Part shown: positions 1 through 8,477 of the stretch, piece after piece | How the letters are laid out: each line of letters begins with the position of its first letter | How positions within the stretch are numbered: the stretch's first letter is position 1 | Assembly: GCF_029714425.1 (NCBI RefSeq) | Contig: NZ_CP121668.1 | Coordinates: 6,221,501-6,285,500 of the forward strand | DNA length: 64,000 nucleotides | Direction of reading: 5' to 3' | DNA from: Bradyrhizobium sp. CB2312 | GTDB lineage: Bacteria; Pseudomonadota; Alphaproteobacteria; Rhizobiales; Xanthobacteraceae | Notes under the pieces: model-generated | Told to the model about the DNA's origin: nothing | The model's database searches: none | The model's input: only the letters and a program-made list of their open reading frames with translations | Position numbers and translations under genes: made by a program

Positions 1-412
1 GCGCGGTGGAGATGCTGCCGTGTACCATGGCGAAAGGCGGCACCGCGGACACGACGCACACCATGTCCCTCCCGATGGGGAGGGCCGGCAGCAACGCTCT
101 GAACAACAAGCGCCTCATCATCGAGGGGCAATTGCCTTTTGCGCTCACGGCGAGGTTTTCCGTCGTGATTCACCCCAATCGGCACCACACTTAAAATTGC
201 AAAACTCGCCACAACTGCGGCGTGAGACCGGGCGGCTCGGATTTCTCGATGGTTGTGGCTAACAAGTTACGTAGTGGACAGAGATGCTGACCAATTCGGG
301 AGTCTAACCGCGTCTTGCTCCGCGTCACACGCGCGAGCGTACCGTTGCTGGTCACGCTCCTGACGATAGAGCAGGATCAATCCGCTTGCGAGGTGGACCA
401 CCACATGGGGGA
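1..412. other. No gene recognised at window start
   Basis: I see no convincing coding sequence. The short open frames here have no recognisable domain, no ribosome binding site and contradict one another. The stretch is bounded on the right by the repeat that closes the sensor kinase gene. It may be the distal part of an intergenic region or the tail of a gene outside the window. Confidence 0.5.
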
Positions 413-512
413 TGAGGGGTCTCTCTCCGCGCATTCAGCTCGCAGTCGAACTCGCGGTGAGAACCCCTCACCCGTCTCGCCGCTATCCACCCTCTCCCAC
501 AAGGGGAGAGGG
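413..512. repeat. Two adjacent hairpin-forming inverted repeats
   Basis: The first hairpin has arms 413-431 and 453-470 (TGAGGGGT ... ACCCCTCA, continued by TCTCTCCGCG against CGCGGTGAGA with one mismatch). The second has arms CCCTCTCCC (490-498) and GGGAGAGGG (504-512) around a five-base loop. The unit resembles the dispersed intergenic palindromes common in Bradyrhizobium and relatives. It overlaps the 3' end of the kinase gene (stop at 483-485), so the last residues of that protein are encoded by the repeat. It could also act as a terminator for the minus-strand pair. Confidence 0.75.
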
Positions 513-1868
513 TAAAGCGCCCTTCTCCGCCAGCCTGAACCGCAGCGTGAACTCGGCGCCGCCGCCGGGAAGATTGTCCACCGCAACCGTGGCGTCGTGA
601 TCGTCGGCCACGCCGCGCACGATCGAAAGGCCGAGGCCCGCGCCGTCGCTGCGCTGGCGATCCCTCCGCCAGAAGCGCTGGAAGATCAGCTCACGCTCGC
701 CATCGGCAACGCCTGGGCCGCAATCGCGCACGCGCACCGAGCCGTCGTCGCCGACCTCGACGTCCACGGCGGTATCCTTCGCCGTGAACTTGATGGCGTT
801 TTCGGCGAGGTTGAAGATCGCGCGCTGGAGCATCTCGGCATTGCCGTGGATCAAAACCGGCCCCTCGCTGCCCTTGAGCGCGATCTCCTTGTGCTGGGCG
901 ATCGCAAGCGGCGCGATCGCGCCGACCACCTCGGCGCAGACGGCGCGCAGGTCCGCGGTCTCGCCGGGATCGAGCACCAAGGTGTCGAGCTCGGCGATCT
1001 CCAGGAGCTGGGCGACGATCCGGCTCATGCCCTCGATGTCGTCATGCAGCGCCTGCCGTGCGGCATTGTCGCCGAGCGTCTCGACTCGCGTCCGCAGGAT
1101 CGTCAGCGGCGTGCGCAATTGGTGGGCGGCATCGGCGGTGAACTGCCGCTGCACCCGAAAGCCGTCCTCGAGGCGGTCGAGCGCCTGGTTGACCGCGGTG
1201 ACGAGCGGCAGGATCTCGCGCGGGATCTGCTCGGTCGGCAAGCGGATGTCGGTCCGCGCCGGGCCGATATTGCTGGCCTCCTCCGACGCCTTCCACAGTG
1301 GCGCGATGGCGCGGCGGAAGATCACGATGTCGATGCCGAGCAGGATCAGCAGCACCGGAATGGTGATCCAGCCCACCCGCCGGAAGAAGTTCGAGATGAT
1401 GTCGTCGATGATGACGTCGCGGTGCGCAAGGTCCTCGGCGACGCGGATGCGCACGACCTTGCCGTCGACGATGCGCGTGACGCTGGCGCCGGAGATCGTC
1501 TCCGATGGCGGTGGCGCCGACACTGCTGCGCCGGTCTTGCGGCGGGACGAGAACAGCAGGTGGCCGTCGGCGTCGCGGATGTCGTAGAGATAGCGGCCGT
1601 AGGCTTCCGAATAGAGGCCCCTCAGGCTGTCCGGCAGATTGAACGTCAGGAGGCCGTCCGGCTGCGCGACGATGCGCTCGGCGAGTACTTCGGCCTGGGC
1701 GCGCATGGCATCGCGGTGCAGCTGGTCGACCTCGGAATTGAGCAGCCAGAACAGCACCAGCGGCAGGAAGATCGCGACCACCGCGACCGCGACGATGTGC
1801 ATGAACACGATGCGCCAGATCAGCGATTTGAAGGTCGGCGATCGGCCGTAGGCCGGCGCGGCGGCCAC
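483..1868 (-). CDS. Sensor histidine kinase, TctE-like
   Basis: Inner-membrane sensor kinase of 461 residues, partner of the response regulator one base upstream. Visible parts: transmembrane segment about 20-43, a periplasmic domain of the 2CSK_N type to about 165, a second membrane segment about 167-187, a HAMP-like linker, the HisKA H-box around His249 (FTADAAHQLRTPLT), the N-box NLAENAIKF, and the ATP-binding motifs DCGPGV and GLGLSIV. The start is GTG at 1868. The architecture matches TctE, which with TctD controls tricarboxylate uptake. The ligand here is unknown. The last residues (ALPSPLVGEGG) come from a palindromic repeat, so the gene end has probably been rewritten by repeat insertion. 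Confidence 0.92.
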   Translation of the reverse strand: MAAAPAYGRSPTFKSLIWRIVFMHIVAVAVVAIFLPLVLFWLLNSEVDQLHRDAMRAQAEVLAERIVAQPDGLLTFNLPDSLRGLYSEAYGRYLYDIRDADGHLLFSSRRKTGAAVSAPPPSETISGASVTRIVDGKVVRIRVAEDLAHRDVIIDDIISNFFRRVGWITIPVLLILLGIDIVIFRRAIAPLWKASEEASNIGPARTDIRLPTEQIPREILPLVTAVNQALDRLEDGFRVQRQFTADAAHQLRTPLTILRTRVETLGDNAARQALHDDIEGMSRIVAQLLEIAELDTLVLDPGETADLRAVCAEVVGAIAPLAIAQHKEIALKGSEGPVLIHGNAEMLQRAIFNLAENAIKFTAKDTAVDVEVGDDGSVRVRDCGPGVADGERELIFQRFWRRDRQRSDGAGLGLSIVRGVADDHDATVAVDNLPGGGAEFTLRFRLAEKGALPSPLVGEGG

Positions 1869-1869
1869 G

Positions 1870-2544
1870 TTATTTCTCCTCAGCCATGAGGTAGCCGACG
1901 CCGCGGATGGTGTGGATCACGACCCGGGCGCCGTGCTCGGCGAGCTGCTTGCGCAGCCGCGAGACGTAGACCTCGACCGCATTGGAAGCGACCTCGCCTT
2001 CGAGGCCGAAGATGTGGTCCTCGACGTTCTTCTTCGGCACCACCCGCCCCTGCCGGCGCAGCAGGATCTCCAGCACCGAGGTCTCGCGCGCGGAGATGAT
2101 CCGCGGCTGGTCGTCGACGAAGATCTGGCGGCTCTCGGTGTCGTAAACGAGGTTGGCGAGACTGAGCGAACGGCCAAGCAGCTGACCCGGCCGGCGCAGG
2201 ATCGCCTCCAGCCGCGCCACCAGCTCCTCCATCGCGAACGGCTTTGCCAAATAATCGTCGGCGCCGCTGCGCAGGCCGCTGACACGGTCCTGTAGGCCGC
2301 CGCGCGCGGTCAGCACCAGAACCGGCAGCGGCTCCATCTGGCGGCGCAGCTCGCGCAGCACCGACAGGCCGTCGCCGTCGGGCAGGCCGAGGTCGAGGAT
2401 CATCGCGGCATAGCTGACGCTGCTGACCGCCTCGCGCGCCTCGGCGGCGCTGCCCACGATATCGCTCTCATAGCCGGCCGCCGCCAGCCCGCTGGCCACG
2501 AGCCGCGACAGCTCGGCATTGTCCTCGACGATCAGAAGGCGCAT
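1870..2544 (-). CDS. OmpR-family response regulator, TctD-like
   Basis: Cytoplasmic DNA-binding response regulator of 224 residues. An N-terminal receiver domain (MRLLIVEDNAELSRLV at the start, phosphoacceptor Asp in AAMILDLGLPDGDGL near residue 51, Lys in DDYLAKPF) is followed by an OmpR/PhoB winged helix with the typical EVYVSRLRKQL recognition-helix region and a terminal IRGVGYL. Its stop codon is one base from the GTG of the kinase, so the two are co-transcribed and regulator comes first. I chose the ATG at 2544 because the frame extends upstream for 60 residues without homology. Targets may include the neighbouring binding protein or the tctAB genes near 54 kb; this is inference. Confidence 0.92.
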   Translation of the reverse strand: MRLLIVEDNAELSRLVASGLAAAGYESDIVGSAAEAREAVSSVSYAAMILDLGLPDGDGLSVLRELRRQMEPLPVLVLTARGGLQDRVSGLRSGADDYLAKPFAMEELVARLEAILRRPGQLLGRSLSLANLVYDTESRQIFVDDQPRIISARETSVLEILLRRQGRVVPKKNVEDHIFGLEGEVASNAVEVYVSRLRKQLAEHGARVVIHTIRGVGYLMAEEK

Positions 2545-2748
2545 CGCAGTCCCGGCATCATCACACGGCTCGCGCCGTATCCCTGCTCTCTTCCACCATT
2601 CCGAACGCCTCGGCCAGCGAAAAGTGCCGCCTGGTCGGCCGTCCCGCCCCGTCAGGTTGGTGTAAGCCGATCTGGGCGCGCACCGGCGGATGACAGCTCC
2701 AGAGCAATGGCTCTGTCCGCCCATACGCCCCCGTCCGCGACGTGCAGT

Positions 2749-3771
2749 TTACTCGATCACCTCGTCTGCGCCGGCAACGATCGCGGATGAGAACGCATAA
2801 CCGAGCAGTTTGGCCGCCTTCAAGTTGATGACGAGCTCTACTTTTGTGACGAGCTGGACAGGAAGATCAGAAGGCTTCTCGCCCAACAGGACCCGTCCGG
2901 CATAGATACCCGCGCGCCGGTGCGATTGCATGAAATCTCCTCCATAGCTCATCAAACCTCCGGCGGTGGGAAAGTCCCGGGTCTGTGTGATTGCGGGCAC
3001 GCGATATTTCATCGCCAGAGCAGCGAGCCGCGAACTGCGAAATGCAAAATAAGGGTCGGAGGTAAACACAAGTCCACTCGCCCCGTCCTCGGCCGCCGCA
3101 GCGAACACAGATTCAAATTCATCCTCCTTGCTGGCGTTCAGTGTCTCCAGTTGAACACGCATTGTATCCGCAGCCGCGCGAAGCTTCTGCAATTGCGATT
3201 CTGCGGTCGGACTTGTCGGGTTGGCGACGACCATCAATTTGGTCGCCGTGGGCAACAGGTCGCGCATCAACTCGAGCCGTTTTGGCGACACGTCGACGCT
3301 CAGGCTCGAAACTCCCGTGATGTTTCCGCCCGGCCGCGGCAAGCTATCCACCACGTGGAGCTGAACGGGATCGCCGCCCATCTCAAAAACGATTGTCTGG
3401 GTCGGGCTCGCAGCTTTCGCAGCAAGTGCCACGGGAGCGCCCCCGGGCGCCACGAGGATATCCACATTTCGGGCGACCAGTTCGGCGGCCAACGCAGGCA
3501 ATCGGGAATATTGTCCGTTGGCCCACCGAAAGTCGATCTTCACGTTGCGGCCCTCGACAAAGCCCGCTTCTGCCAGTCCCTGGCGGAAAGCCTCAAGTCG
3601 ACTGGCAAAGAGCTCGGGCGACTCCGGGCAAAGATAGCCAATGGCGGGCATGGAGGACTTCTGCCCATACGCGTCGGCCGTCCACGTCGCGGCGCCCGCC
3701 ATCAAAAGCAGAAAATCCCGCCGCCCGGCGCATCTTCGTAACGTTACTGCTCCCGAGTCGGGGCACCTCAT
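2749..3771 (-). CDS. Periplasmic binding protein, PF04392 (ABC_sub_bind) family
   Basis: Extracytoplasmic solute-binding protein of about 340 residues. The N-terminus carries a Tat-like motif RRDFL followed by a hydrophobic stretch and a cleavage-like site before QKSSMPAIGYL. Family hallmarks are IGYLCPESPELFASRLEAF near the mature start, RNVDILVAPGGAPVALA, and the central GDPVQLHVVDSLPRPGGNITGV. Members resemble the LivJ/TrpX fold and usually act with an ABC permease and ATPase; none lies next to it, so this is an orphan binding protein as seen in this window. The start is uncertain: ATG at 3771 gives the shortest leader that keeps the RR motif, ATG at 3810 is an alternative. Confidence 0.8.
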   Translation of the reverse strand: MRCPDSGAVTLRRCAGRRDFLLLMAGAATWTADAYGQKSSMPAIGYLCPESPELFASRLEAFRQGLAEAGFVEGRNVKIDFRWANGQYSRLPALAAELVARNVDILVAPGGAPVALAAKAASPTQTIVFEMGGDPVQLHVVDSLPRPGGNITGVSSLSVDVSPKRLELMRDLLPTATKLMVVANPTSPTAESQLQKLRAAADTMRVQLETLNASKEDEFESVFAAAAEDGASGLVFTSDPYFAFRSSRLAALAMKYRVPAITQTRDFPTAGGLMSYGGDFMQSHRRAGIYAGRVLLGEKPSDLPVQLVTKVELVINLKAAKLLGYAFSSAIVAGADEVIE

Positions 3772-3872
3772 GGCTACGAACCCGTTGCCGTCAGCCGATT
3801 GTCGAAGCATAGCCCCGGATGCTCCAACAGTCTTCAACTGGATTGTGCCGGGCATCCGGCGACCGGTCCCGG

Positions 3873-5600
3873 CTAGGGAGCGTTGAAGGCTATTCCGAAG
3901 ACCGGAATAGCTTCGTCAAATCCCTTGATATTGCGATCCCCAAGGTCCTCGACGGGCCGCCGACCCTTGACGTCAGCGGCGACTTTCGCGTCGACCAGAA
4001 TTTCCTTGTCTGCGGCAGATGCGCACAATCGGGCCGCGAGATTCACAACGCTGCCAATGGCGGTGTAGTCGAGCCGGTCCTTGTAGCCGATCCGGCCGAC
4101 AGTCGCCGGCCCGCTGGCAAGGCCGATTCCGAAACCAACATGGTAGCCGCGCGATCGCCAGCCCGCGATAAGGACCTGCACGGTCCTCTGCATGTCGACG
4201 GCGAGATCGATGGCTCTCAACGCAGGCTCTTCGACCGGGACAGGTGCGTTCACCAGCACCATCAGCCCGTCTCCGGAGAAATTGATCAGCGTTGCCTCGA
4301 ATTTCGCGATGACCCTGCCAAGGTCTTCATAGTACTCCGACAATACGCTCATGACGTCCTCAGGCGTAGCTCCCGCCGAAAAAGCGGTGAAACCCCTGAG
4401 ATCGCAGAAGACAACGACGACTTCCGTGCGGCGACCATCGAGCACGCTGTCATCGCCGGCCCGATCGACGAGATCGGCGACCTGGGGAGCGAGGAATCGC
4501 TTGAGCCTCGCTATGCGCTCCTGGTGCTCCTGCGCCAGCGCCAGCTCGGAAGCCATCTTGTTGAAACTGTTTGCAAGGCGCTGGAACTCGTCCCCGGTGT
4601 GGATCAGGATTCGGTGGTCAAAGGACCCGGCACCAATCCTCTCCGTGCCCTCCTCGAGCAGTTTGATCGGCTCTGTCATCCGGTCGGCCAATGCATAGGC
4701 AAAAACGCCTGCGAGCATAGTGCTGACTGCGAGGAGCATTGCCGTCCGCCACAGGGCGGCGTAGATCGGCGCGTAAGCCTCGGATAGTGGCTGCGCGACC
4801 ACGACTGTCCAATCGGTGCCCTGTACGGGAGCCGCGCTGGCGGCAACAAATTGTCCTTGTGCATCCCGGCTCGTTGCGAAGCCCGCTTTCGGCCCTATCG
4901 CGTCCCGCACAGCCCGAAATGGCTTGGAGGTTGCTTCTTCCGCCCCGCGGAGGACCAGGCTGATGTCGGGATGGGCGATCAGGCGACCCGACCGGTCCAG
5001 GACGAAAGCAAAGCCGGTCCTTCCGACCTTGATCGCCGAGATCACGTCCCAGATCAGCTTGAGGTTGACCTCGGCTACGACTGCACCGAGGGCCGGTCGG
5101 CTGCCGACAATCGCAACCGTCAGGTACGGTTCGGAGCCGCGATTGTAGTTGACGTCGCTGAACCAGACCTGAGCTGCCCGGGCCCCGACCAGGGCAGGAT
5201 CAGCTGACCGGTCCGTACGGCTCTCAATTCGATTGAGGCCGATCCGTGAGACGTAGAGACGCTCGAGACCGCTGCCGTCGAGGAGTGTGAGACTGGCGAT
5301 GGCAGGCGCTTGTCGAAGGAGGCGCAACGCGTCGGTCCGCCGGCGTTCGTCGGGCTCGTCGGTCCACGGAAGCTGCACCAGCCAGCCGAGCTGCGTTGTG
5401 ATGCCGTGGATGAAATCGTGTATTTCGGCGGCCGCGGACGCTGACTGGAGGCCGAGCCACTGGTCCAGCCTCGCACGCTGATCGCGATAGCCGAACCACG
5501 CTTCAATAACGCCGTTGAATGCGAGTGGGACTGCGACCGCCACGAAAAGCGCGAGCAAATATTTATGAAAGAGGCCGCGAAACCGATCTTGAGGAATCAT
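3873..5600 (-). CDS. Membrane class III adenylate/guanylate cyclase with Cache and HAMP domains
   Basis: Signal-responsive nucleotidyl cyclase of 575 residues. An N-terminal membrane helix (about 12-32) is followed by a periplasmic Cache-type sensor (to about 285, including VGRTGFAFVLDRSGRLIAHP), a second membrane helix near 290-310, a HAMP segment (ADRMTEPIKLLEEGTERIG, GDEFQRLANSFNKM) and a C-terminal class III catalytic domain. The two metal-binding Asp residues are present in VVVFCDLRGFTAFS and NFSGDGLMVLVN. The substrate, ATP or GTP, cannot be assigned by eye. It is transcribed divergently from an HD-domain protein that carries a phosphodiesterase-like signature, which suggests one cyclic-nucleotide circuit. 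Confidence 0.9.
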   Translation of the reverse strand: MIPQDRFRGLFHKYLLALFVAVAVPLAFNGVIEAWFGYRDQRARLDQWLGLQSASAAAEIHDFIHGITTQLGWLVQLPWTDEPDERRRTDALRLLRQAPAIASLTLLDGSGLERLYVSRIGLNRIESRTDRSADPALVGARAAQVWFSDVNYNRGSEPYLTVAIVGSRPALGAVVAEVNLKLIWDVISAIKVGRTGFAFVLDRSGRLIAHPDISLVLRGAEEATSKPFRAVRDAIGPKAGFATSRDAQGQFVAASAAPVQGTDWTVVVAQPLSEAYAPIYAALWRTAMLLAVSTMLAGVFAYALADRMTEPIKLLEEGTERIGAGSFDHRILIHTGDEFQRLANSFNKMASELALAQEHQERIARLKRFLAPQVADLVDRAGDDSVLDGRRTEVVVVFCDLRGFTAFSAGATPEDVMSVLSEYYEDLGRVIAKFEATLINFSGDGLMVLVNAPVPVEEPALRAIDLAVDMQRTVQVLIAGWRSRGYHVGFGIGLASGPATVGRIGYKDRLDYTAIGSVVNLAARLCASAADKEILVDAKVAADVKGRRPVEDLGDRNIKGFDEAIPVFGIAFNAP

Positions 5601-5775
5601 GATCCGGTCACCCGTACAATCGCACAGATACTATGGGCCCAGAATAACATGTCGCTTTGCCGTCAAGCGAAGTTCATTTGACCCGGGCGTTGCCCCTTCG
5701 CGCCGGCAAGGCGGACCAGTCACGCGGTCCGGCGACAAGCTACCGGGCAGGAGCAGCCCGGCGTCATCGCCACTA

Positions 5776-5789
5776 TTGATCTAGGTCAA
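5776..5789. promoter_or_regulatory. FixK/FNR/Crp-type box TTGA-N6-TCAA
   Basis: TTGATCTAGGTCAA is a dyad that fits the rhizobial FixK2/FNR consensus TTGA-N6-TCAA. It lies in the 290-bp divergent gap between the cyclase (start 5600) and the HD-domain gene (start 5891), about 100 bp from the latter. It could serve either gene. Crp-family sites can look similar, so the regulator class is inferred. Confidence 0.6.
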
Positions 5790-5890
5790 ACATCATCCAT
5801 CCGCTGGCTTCACCCTTCCGGGGTCCTCCTCTCCCTTCCGATCCTGCAGAAGGCCTACTGAAGGTTCGACGACGAAAGTGAGGCTCGCTC

Positions 5891-6748
5891 ATGATCACGA
5901 TTCCAGAACTGACGTCCCAGGCGCTCGGTGCGTTCCTGATCTCGGAGACGAGCGGTCGCTTCGGCTCGTCTCGCGCCAGCTTGCCGGAATTGCTCCCCTA
6001 TGCAGCAAAGCTGGCTCTGGAATGTATCGGTAATAGCGACGCACTCTACCACAACGTCGAGCACACCTTGTTGGTCACGCTGGTGGGGCACGACATTCTG
6101 ATTGGGCGCTCGCTTCTGAGGCCGACGACGGCCAGCGATTATGCTCACTTCATTCTGGCGTGCCTGATCCACGACATCGGCTACGTCAGGGGGATAGTGC
6201 ACGGAGACCAGGACGGAGCCTATGTTGTTGATGGTACCGGACGAACGGTTGAGTTACCGATCGGCTCCTCCGATGCAGCGCTTGCGCCCTATCATGTCGA
6301 CCGCTCAAAGTTGTTCGCCGTGGAGCGTCTCGACGCAGTCGACCAGATCGACGCCACTCGCGTTGCCCAGGCCATCGAATACACTCGTTTTCCCTATGCA
6401 GACGCACCAGCGAACGAACTCAAGGACGATCTGGACGAAGAGGAAGGCATGTTGCTCCGCGCCGCCGATCTGATCGGTCAGCTCGGCGATCCGAACTACA
6501 TGAAGAAATCAAACGCGCTCTTCTACGAATTCGAGGAGATCGGGCTCAACAAATCGCTCGGATACGCCACGCCCGCCGATGTGGTATACAAATATCCTCA
6601 ATTCTACTGGACCAAGGTCTCACCGCAGATCCAAACTGCCATCCGCTATTTGAACGTGACCTCGAGCGGAAGACAATGGATCAGCAGTCTGTATGGCAAT
6701 GTCCTGCGCGCTGAGCGCGAGGTCCGACTATCTGGTCCGCAGCTGTAG
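5891..6748 (+). CDS. HD-domain metal-dependent phosphohydrolase, phosphodiesterase-like
   Basis: Soluble protein of 285 residues. It carries YHNVEHT near residue 52 and HDIGY near residue 96, which together match the HNxxH...HD arrangement of HD-superfamily enzymes and resemble the YHNxxH signature of class I cyclic-nucleotide phosphodiesterases. Further acidic and His residues (PYHVDRSKLF, DEEEGMLLRAADLIGQLGD) would complete a metal site. A GAGG ribosome binding site precedes the ATG at 5891. The gene is divergent from a Cache-HAMP cyclase. I infer that it degrades the cyclic nucleotide made next door, but the substrate is not shown by the sequence; other HD enzymes act on nucleotides or ppGpp. 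Confidence 0.82.
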   Translation: MITIPELTSQALGAFLISETSGRFGSSRASLPELLPYAAKLALECIGNSDALYHNVEHTLLVTLVGHDILIGRSLLRPTTASDYAHFILACLIHDIGYVRGIVHGDQDGAYVVDGTGRTVELPIGSSDAALAPYHVDRSKLFAVERLDAVDQIDATRVAQAIEYTRFPYADAPANELKDDLDEEEGMLLRAADLIGQLGDPNYMKKSNALFYEFEEIGLNKSLGYATPADVVYKYPQFYWTKVSPQIQTAIRYLNVTSSGRQWISSLYGNVLRAEREVRLSGPQL

Positions 6749-6928
6749 ACTGGCGTTTCCGAACTGTGATTTTCGCTTCTCTGGATCAAGTCAGGCGAAA
6801 CGCCGCGTCCGTACCGGCAGCTTGATGATTGCTTTGTCCCGCCGAATTGCCTCGACCGGCGACACGCCGCCTGAATGATGCCGGCGCGACAACGGCTAAC
6901 GAGCTCTCACAAACCATAACAGGCGCTC

Positions 6929-6944
6929 CCCGCGCTTTCGCGGG
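6929..6944 (+). terminator. GC-rich hairpin after the HD-domain gene
   Basis: CCCGCG-CTTT-CGCGGG forms a perfect six-pair stem with a four-base loop in the 250-bp gap between the HD gene and the epoxide hydrolase. No T-run follows, so factor-independent termination is uncertain. Confidence 0.35.
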
Positions 6945-6998
6945 ATGATCCGGGACGAAACACCAAGGCGAAATCACCCAAGGCAAAGGACAGGTTCC

Positions 6999-8372
6999 AT
7001 GACAATGCTCATCAAACCGCCGGTCGCTGCTGCGGAGGCAATTTCGACCAGCGAGGCCGTCGATCACGACAGGCGCAGATTCCTGACCACCGCCGCCACA
7101 GGCATCGTGGCCGCCGGTACAGCGGCGCTGTTTCCCCTCCGCCCGACGCCCGCCGCGACGAGCGAGGCGATCCGCCGCTTCAGGATCAACATCCCCGACA
7201 AGGCGCTCACCGATCTGCGTCGTCGCCTCGCCGCGACGCGCTGGCCCGACAAGGAGACCGTCGACGACGATTCGCAAGGCGTGCCGCTGGCGACGCAGCA
7301 GCAGCTCGTCCGCTATTGGCAGACCGACTACGACTGGCGAAGGATCGAGTCCCGGCTCAACGCGTTGCCGCAATATATGACCGGGATCGACGGCCTCGAT
7401 ATCCATTTCCTGCACGTCCGTTCGAAGCATGCAAACGCGCTGCCGATGATCGTGACGCACGGCTGGCCCGGCTCCGTCATCGAGCAGCTCAAAATCATCG
7501 ATCCCCTGACCAATCCGACCGCGCATGGCGGCAGCGCCGATGATGCTTTCCACCTCGTGATCCCGTCGATGCCCGGCTACGGATTCTCGGGCAAACCGAC
7601 CGCCACCGGCTGGGATCCGCAGCGCATCGCGCGGGCCTGGGTCGTGCTGATGAAGCGCCTCGGTTACACCAGGTTTGTCGCCCAGGGCGGCGATTGGGGC
7701 TCGCCGGTCTCGAATGAAATGGCCAAGCTCGGGGCCCCGGAATTGATCGGCATTCACGTCAACCTGCCCGGCGTCGTTCCGCCGGAGATTTTCAAGGCCG
7801 TGGCTTCGGGCGAACCCGCACCCACCGACCTGTCCGACGAGGAGAAGCGCGTCTTCGCCCAGCTCAAGCTCCAGTTCACAAAGCGGCGCGCCTATGCCCA
7901 GATCATGGGGACGCGTCCGCAGACGATGTCGGCACTTGCGGATTCTCCGGCCGGCCTCGCCGCCTGGCTGCTCGATCACGGCGACGGCTACGCCCAGCCG
8001 GCCGCGGCGATGGCTTCGGCAGTCGCTGGGCATGCGGTCAACGGGCACTCCGCGGGCGCCCTGACGCGCGACGACGTGCTCGACAACATCACGCTGTACT
8101 GGCTGACCAACACCGCCGTCTCCTCGGCGCGGCTGTATTGGGAGAACAAGACCAATCTCTATCTGCCTGCCAACGTCACGATCCCGGCCGCCGTCACGGC
8201 ATTCCCCGGTGAAAGTTTTGTAGCGCCACGGAGCTGGGCCGAGCGGGCCTATCACAAGCTGATCTATTTCCATCAGGCCGAGGCCGGCGGTCACTTCGCG
8301 GCGTGGGAGCAACCCGCGATCTTCAGCAGAGAGGTTCGCGACGCCTTCCGCTCGCTGCGCCGCTCGACCTGA
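6999..8372 (+). CDS. Tat-exported epoxide hydrolase (EHN domain, alpha/beta hydrolase)
   Basis: Predicted epoxide hydrolase of 457 residues. A Tat leader (DRRRFLTTAATGIVAAG) near residue 25 is followed by the EHN domain (FRINIPDKALTDLRRRLAATRW, about 60-165) and an alpha/beta-hydrolase core. The nucleophile Asp is in QGGDWGSPVSNEMAK, the oxyanion-hole HGWPGS precedes it, and the catalytic His is in EAGGHFAAWEQP near the C-terminus, the usual motif of the microsomal/juvenile-hormone epoxide hydrolase family. Start ATG 6999 follows AAAGGACAGG at good spacing. The twin-arginine leader implies a periplasmic enzyme, less common for the family. Substrate unknown. Confidence 0.9.
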   Translation: MTMLIKPPVAAAEAISTSEAVDHDRRRFLTTAATGIVAAGTAALFPLRPTPAATSEAIRRFRINIPDKALTDLRRRLAATRWPDKETVDDDSQGVPLATQQQLVRYWQTDYDWRRIESRLNALPQYMTGIDGLDIHFLHVRSKHANALPMIVTHGWPGSVIEQLKIIDPLTNPTAHGGSADDAFHLVIPSMPGYGFSGKPTATGWDPQRIARAWVVLMKRLGYTRFVAQGGDWGSPVSNEMAKLGAPELIGIHVNLPGVVPPEIFKAVASGEPAPTDLSDEEKRVFAQLKLQFTKRRAYAQIMGTRPQTMSALADSPAGLAAWLLDHGDGYAQPAAAMASAVAGHAVNGHSAGALTRDDVLDNITLYWLTNTAVSSARLYWENKTNLYLPANVTIPAAVTAFPGESFVAPRSWAERAYHKLIYFHQAEAGGHFAAWEQPAIFSREVRDAFRSLRRST

Positions 8373-8424
8373 ACATTTTGGCGGCGCACGCCGCTTTCAA
8401 AACCGTCGCGAAGGCGACGCAACG

Positions 8425-8458
8425 GCAACGCCCCGGAGCCTTCGCTTCGGGGCGTTGC
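8425..8458. terminator. Hairpin between convergent genes
   Basis: GCAACGCCCCG (8425-8435) and CGGGGCGTTGC (8448-8458) form a perfect 11-pair stem between the convergent epoxide hydrolase and TRAP binding-protein genes. There is no clear T-run on either side. It may be a bidirectional terminator. Confidence 0.55.
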
Positions 8459-8477
8459 ATTCGACGAGAGACTGCGA

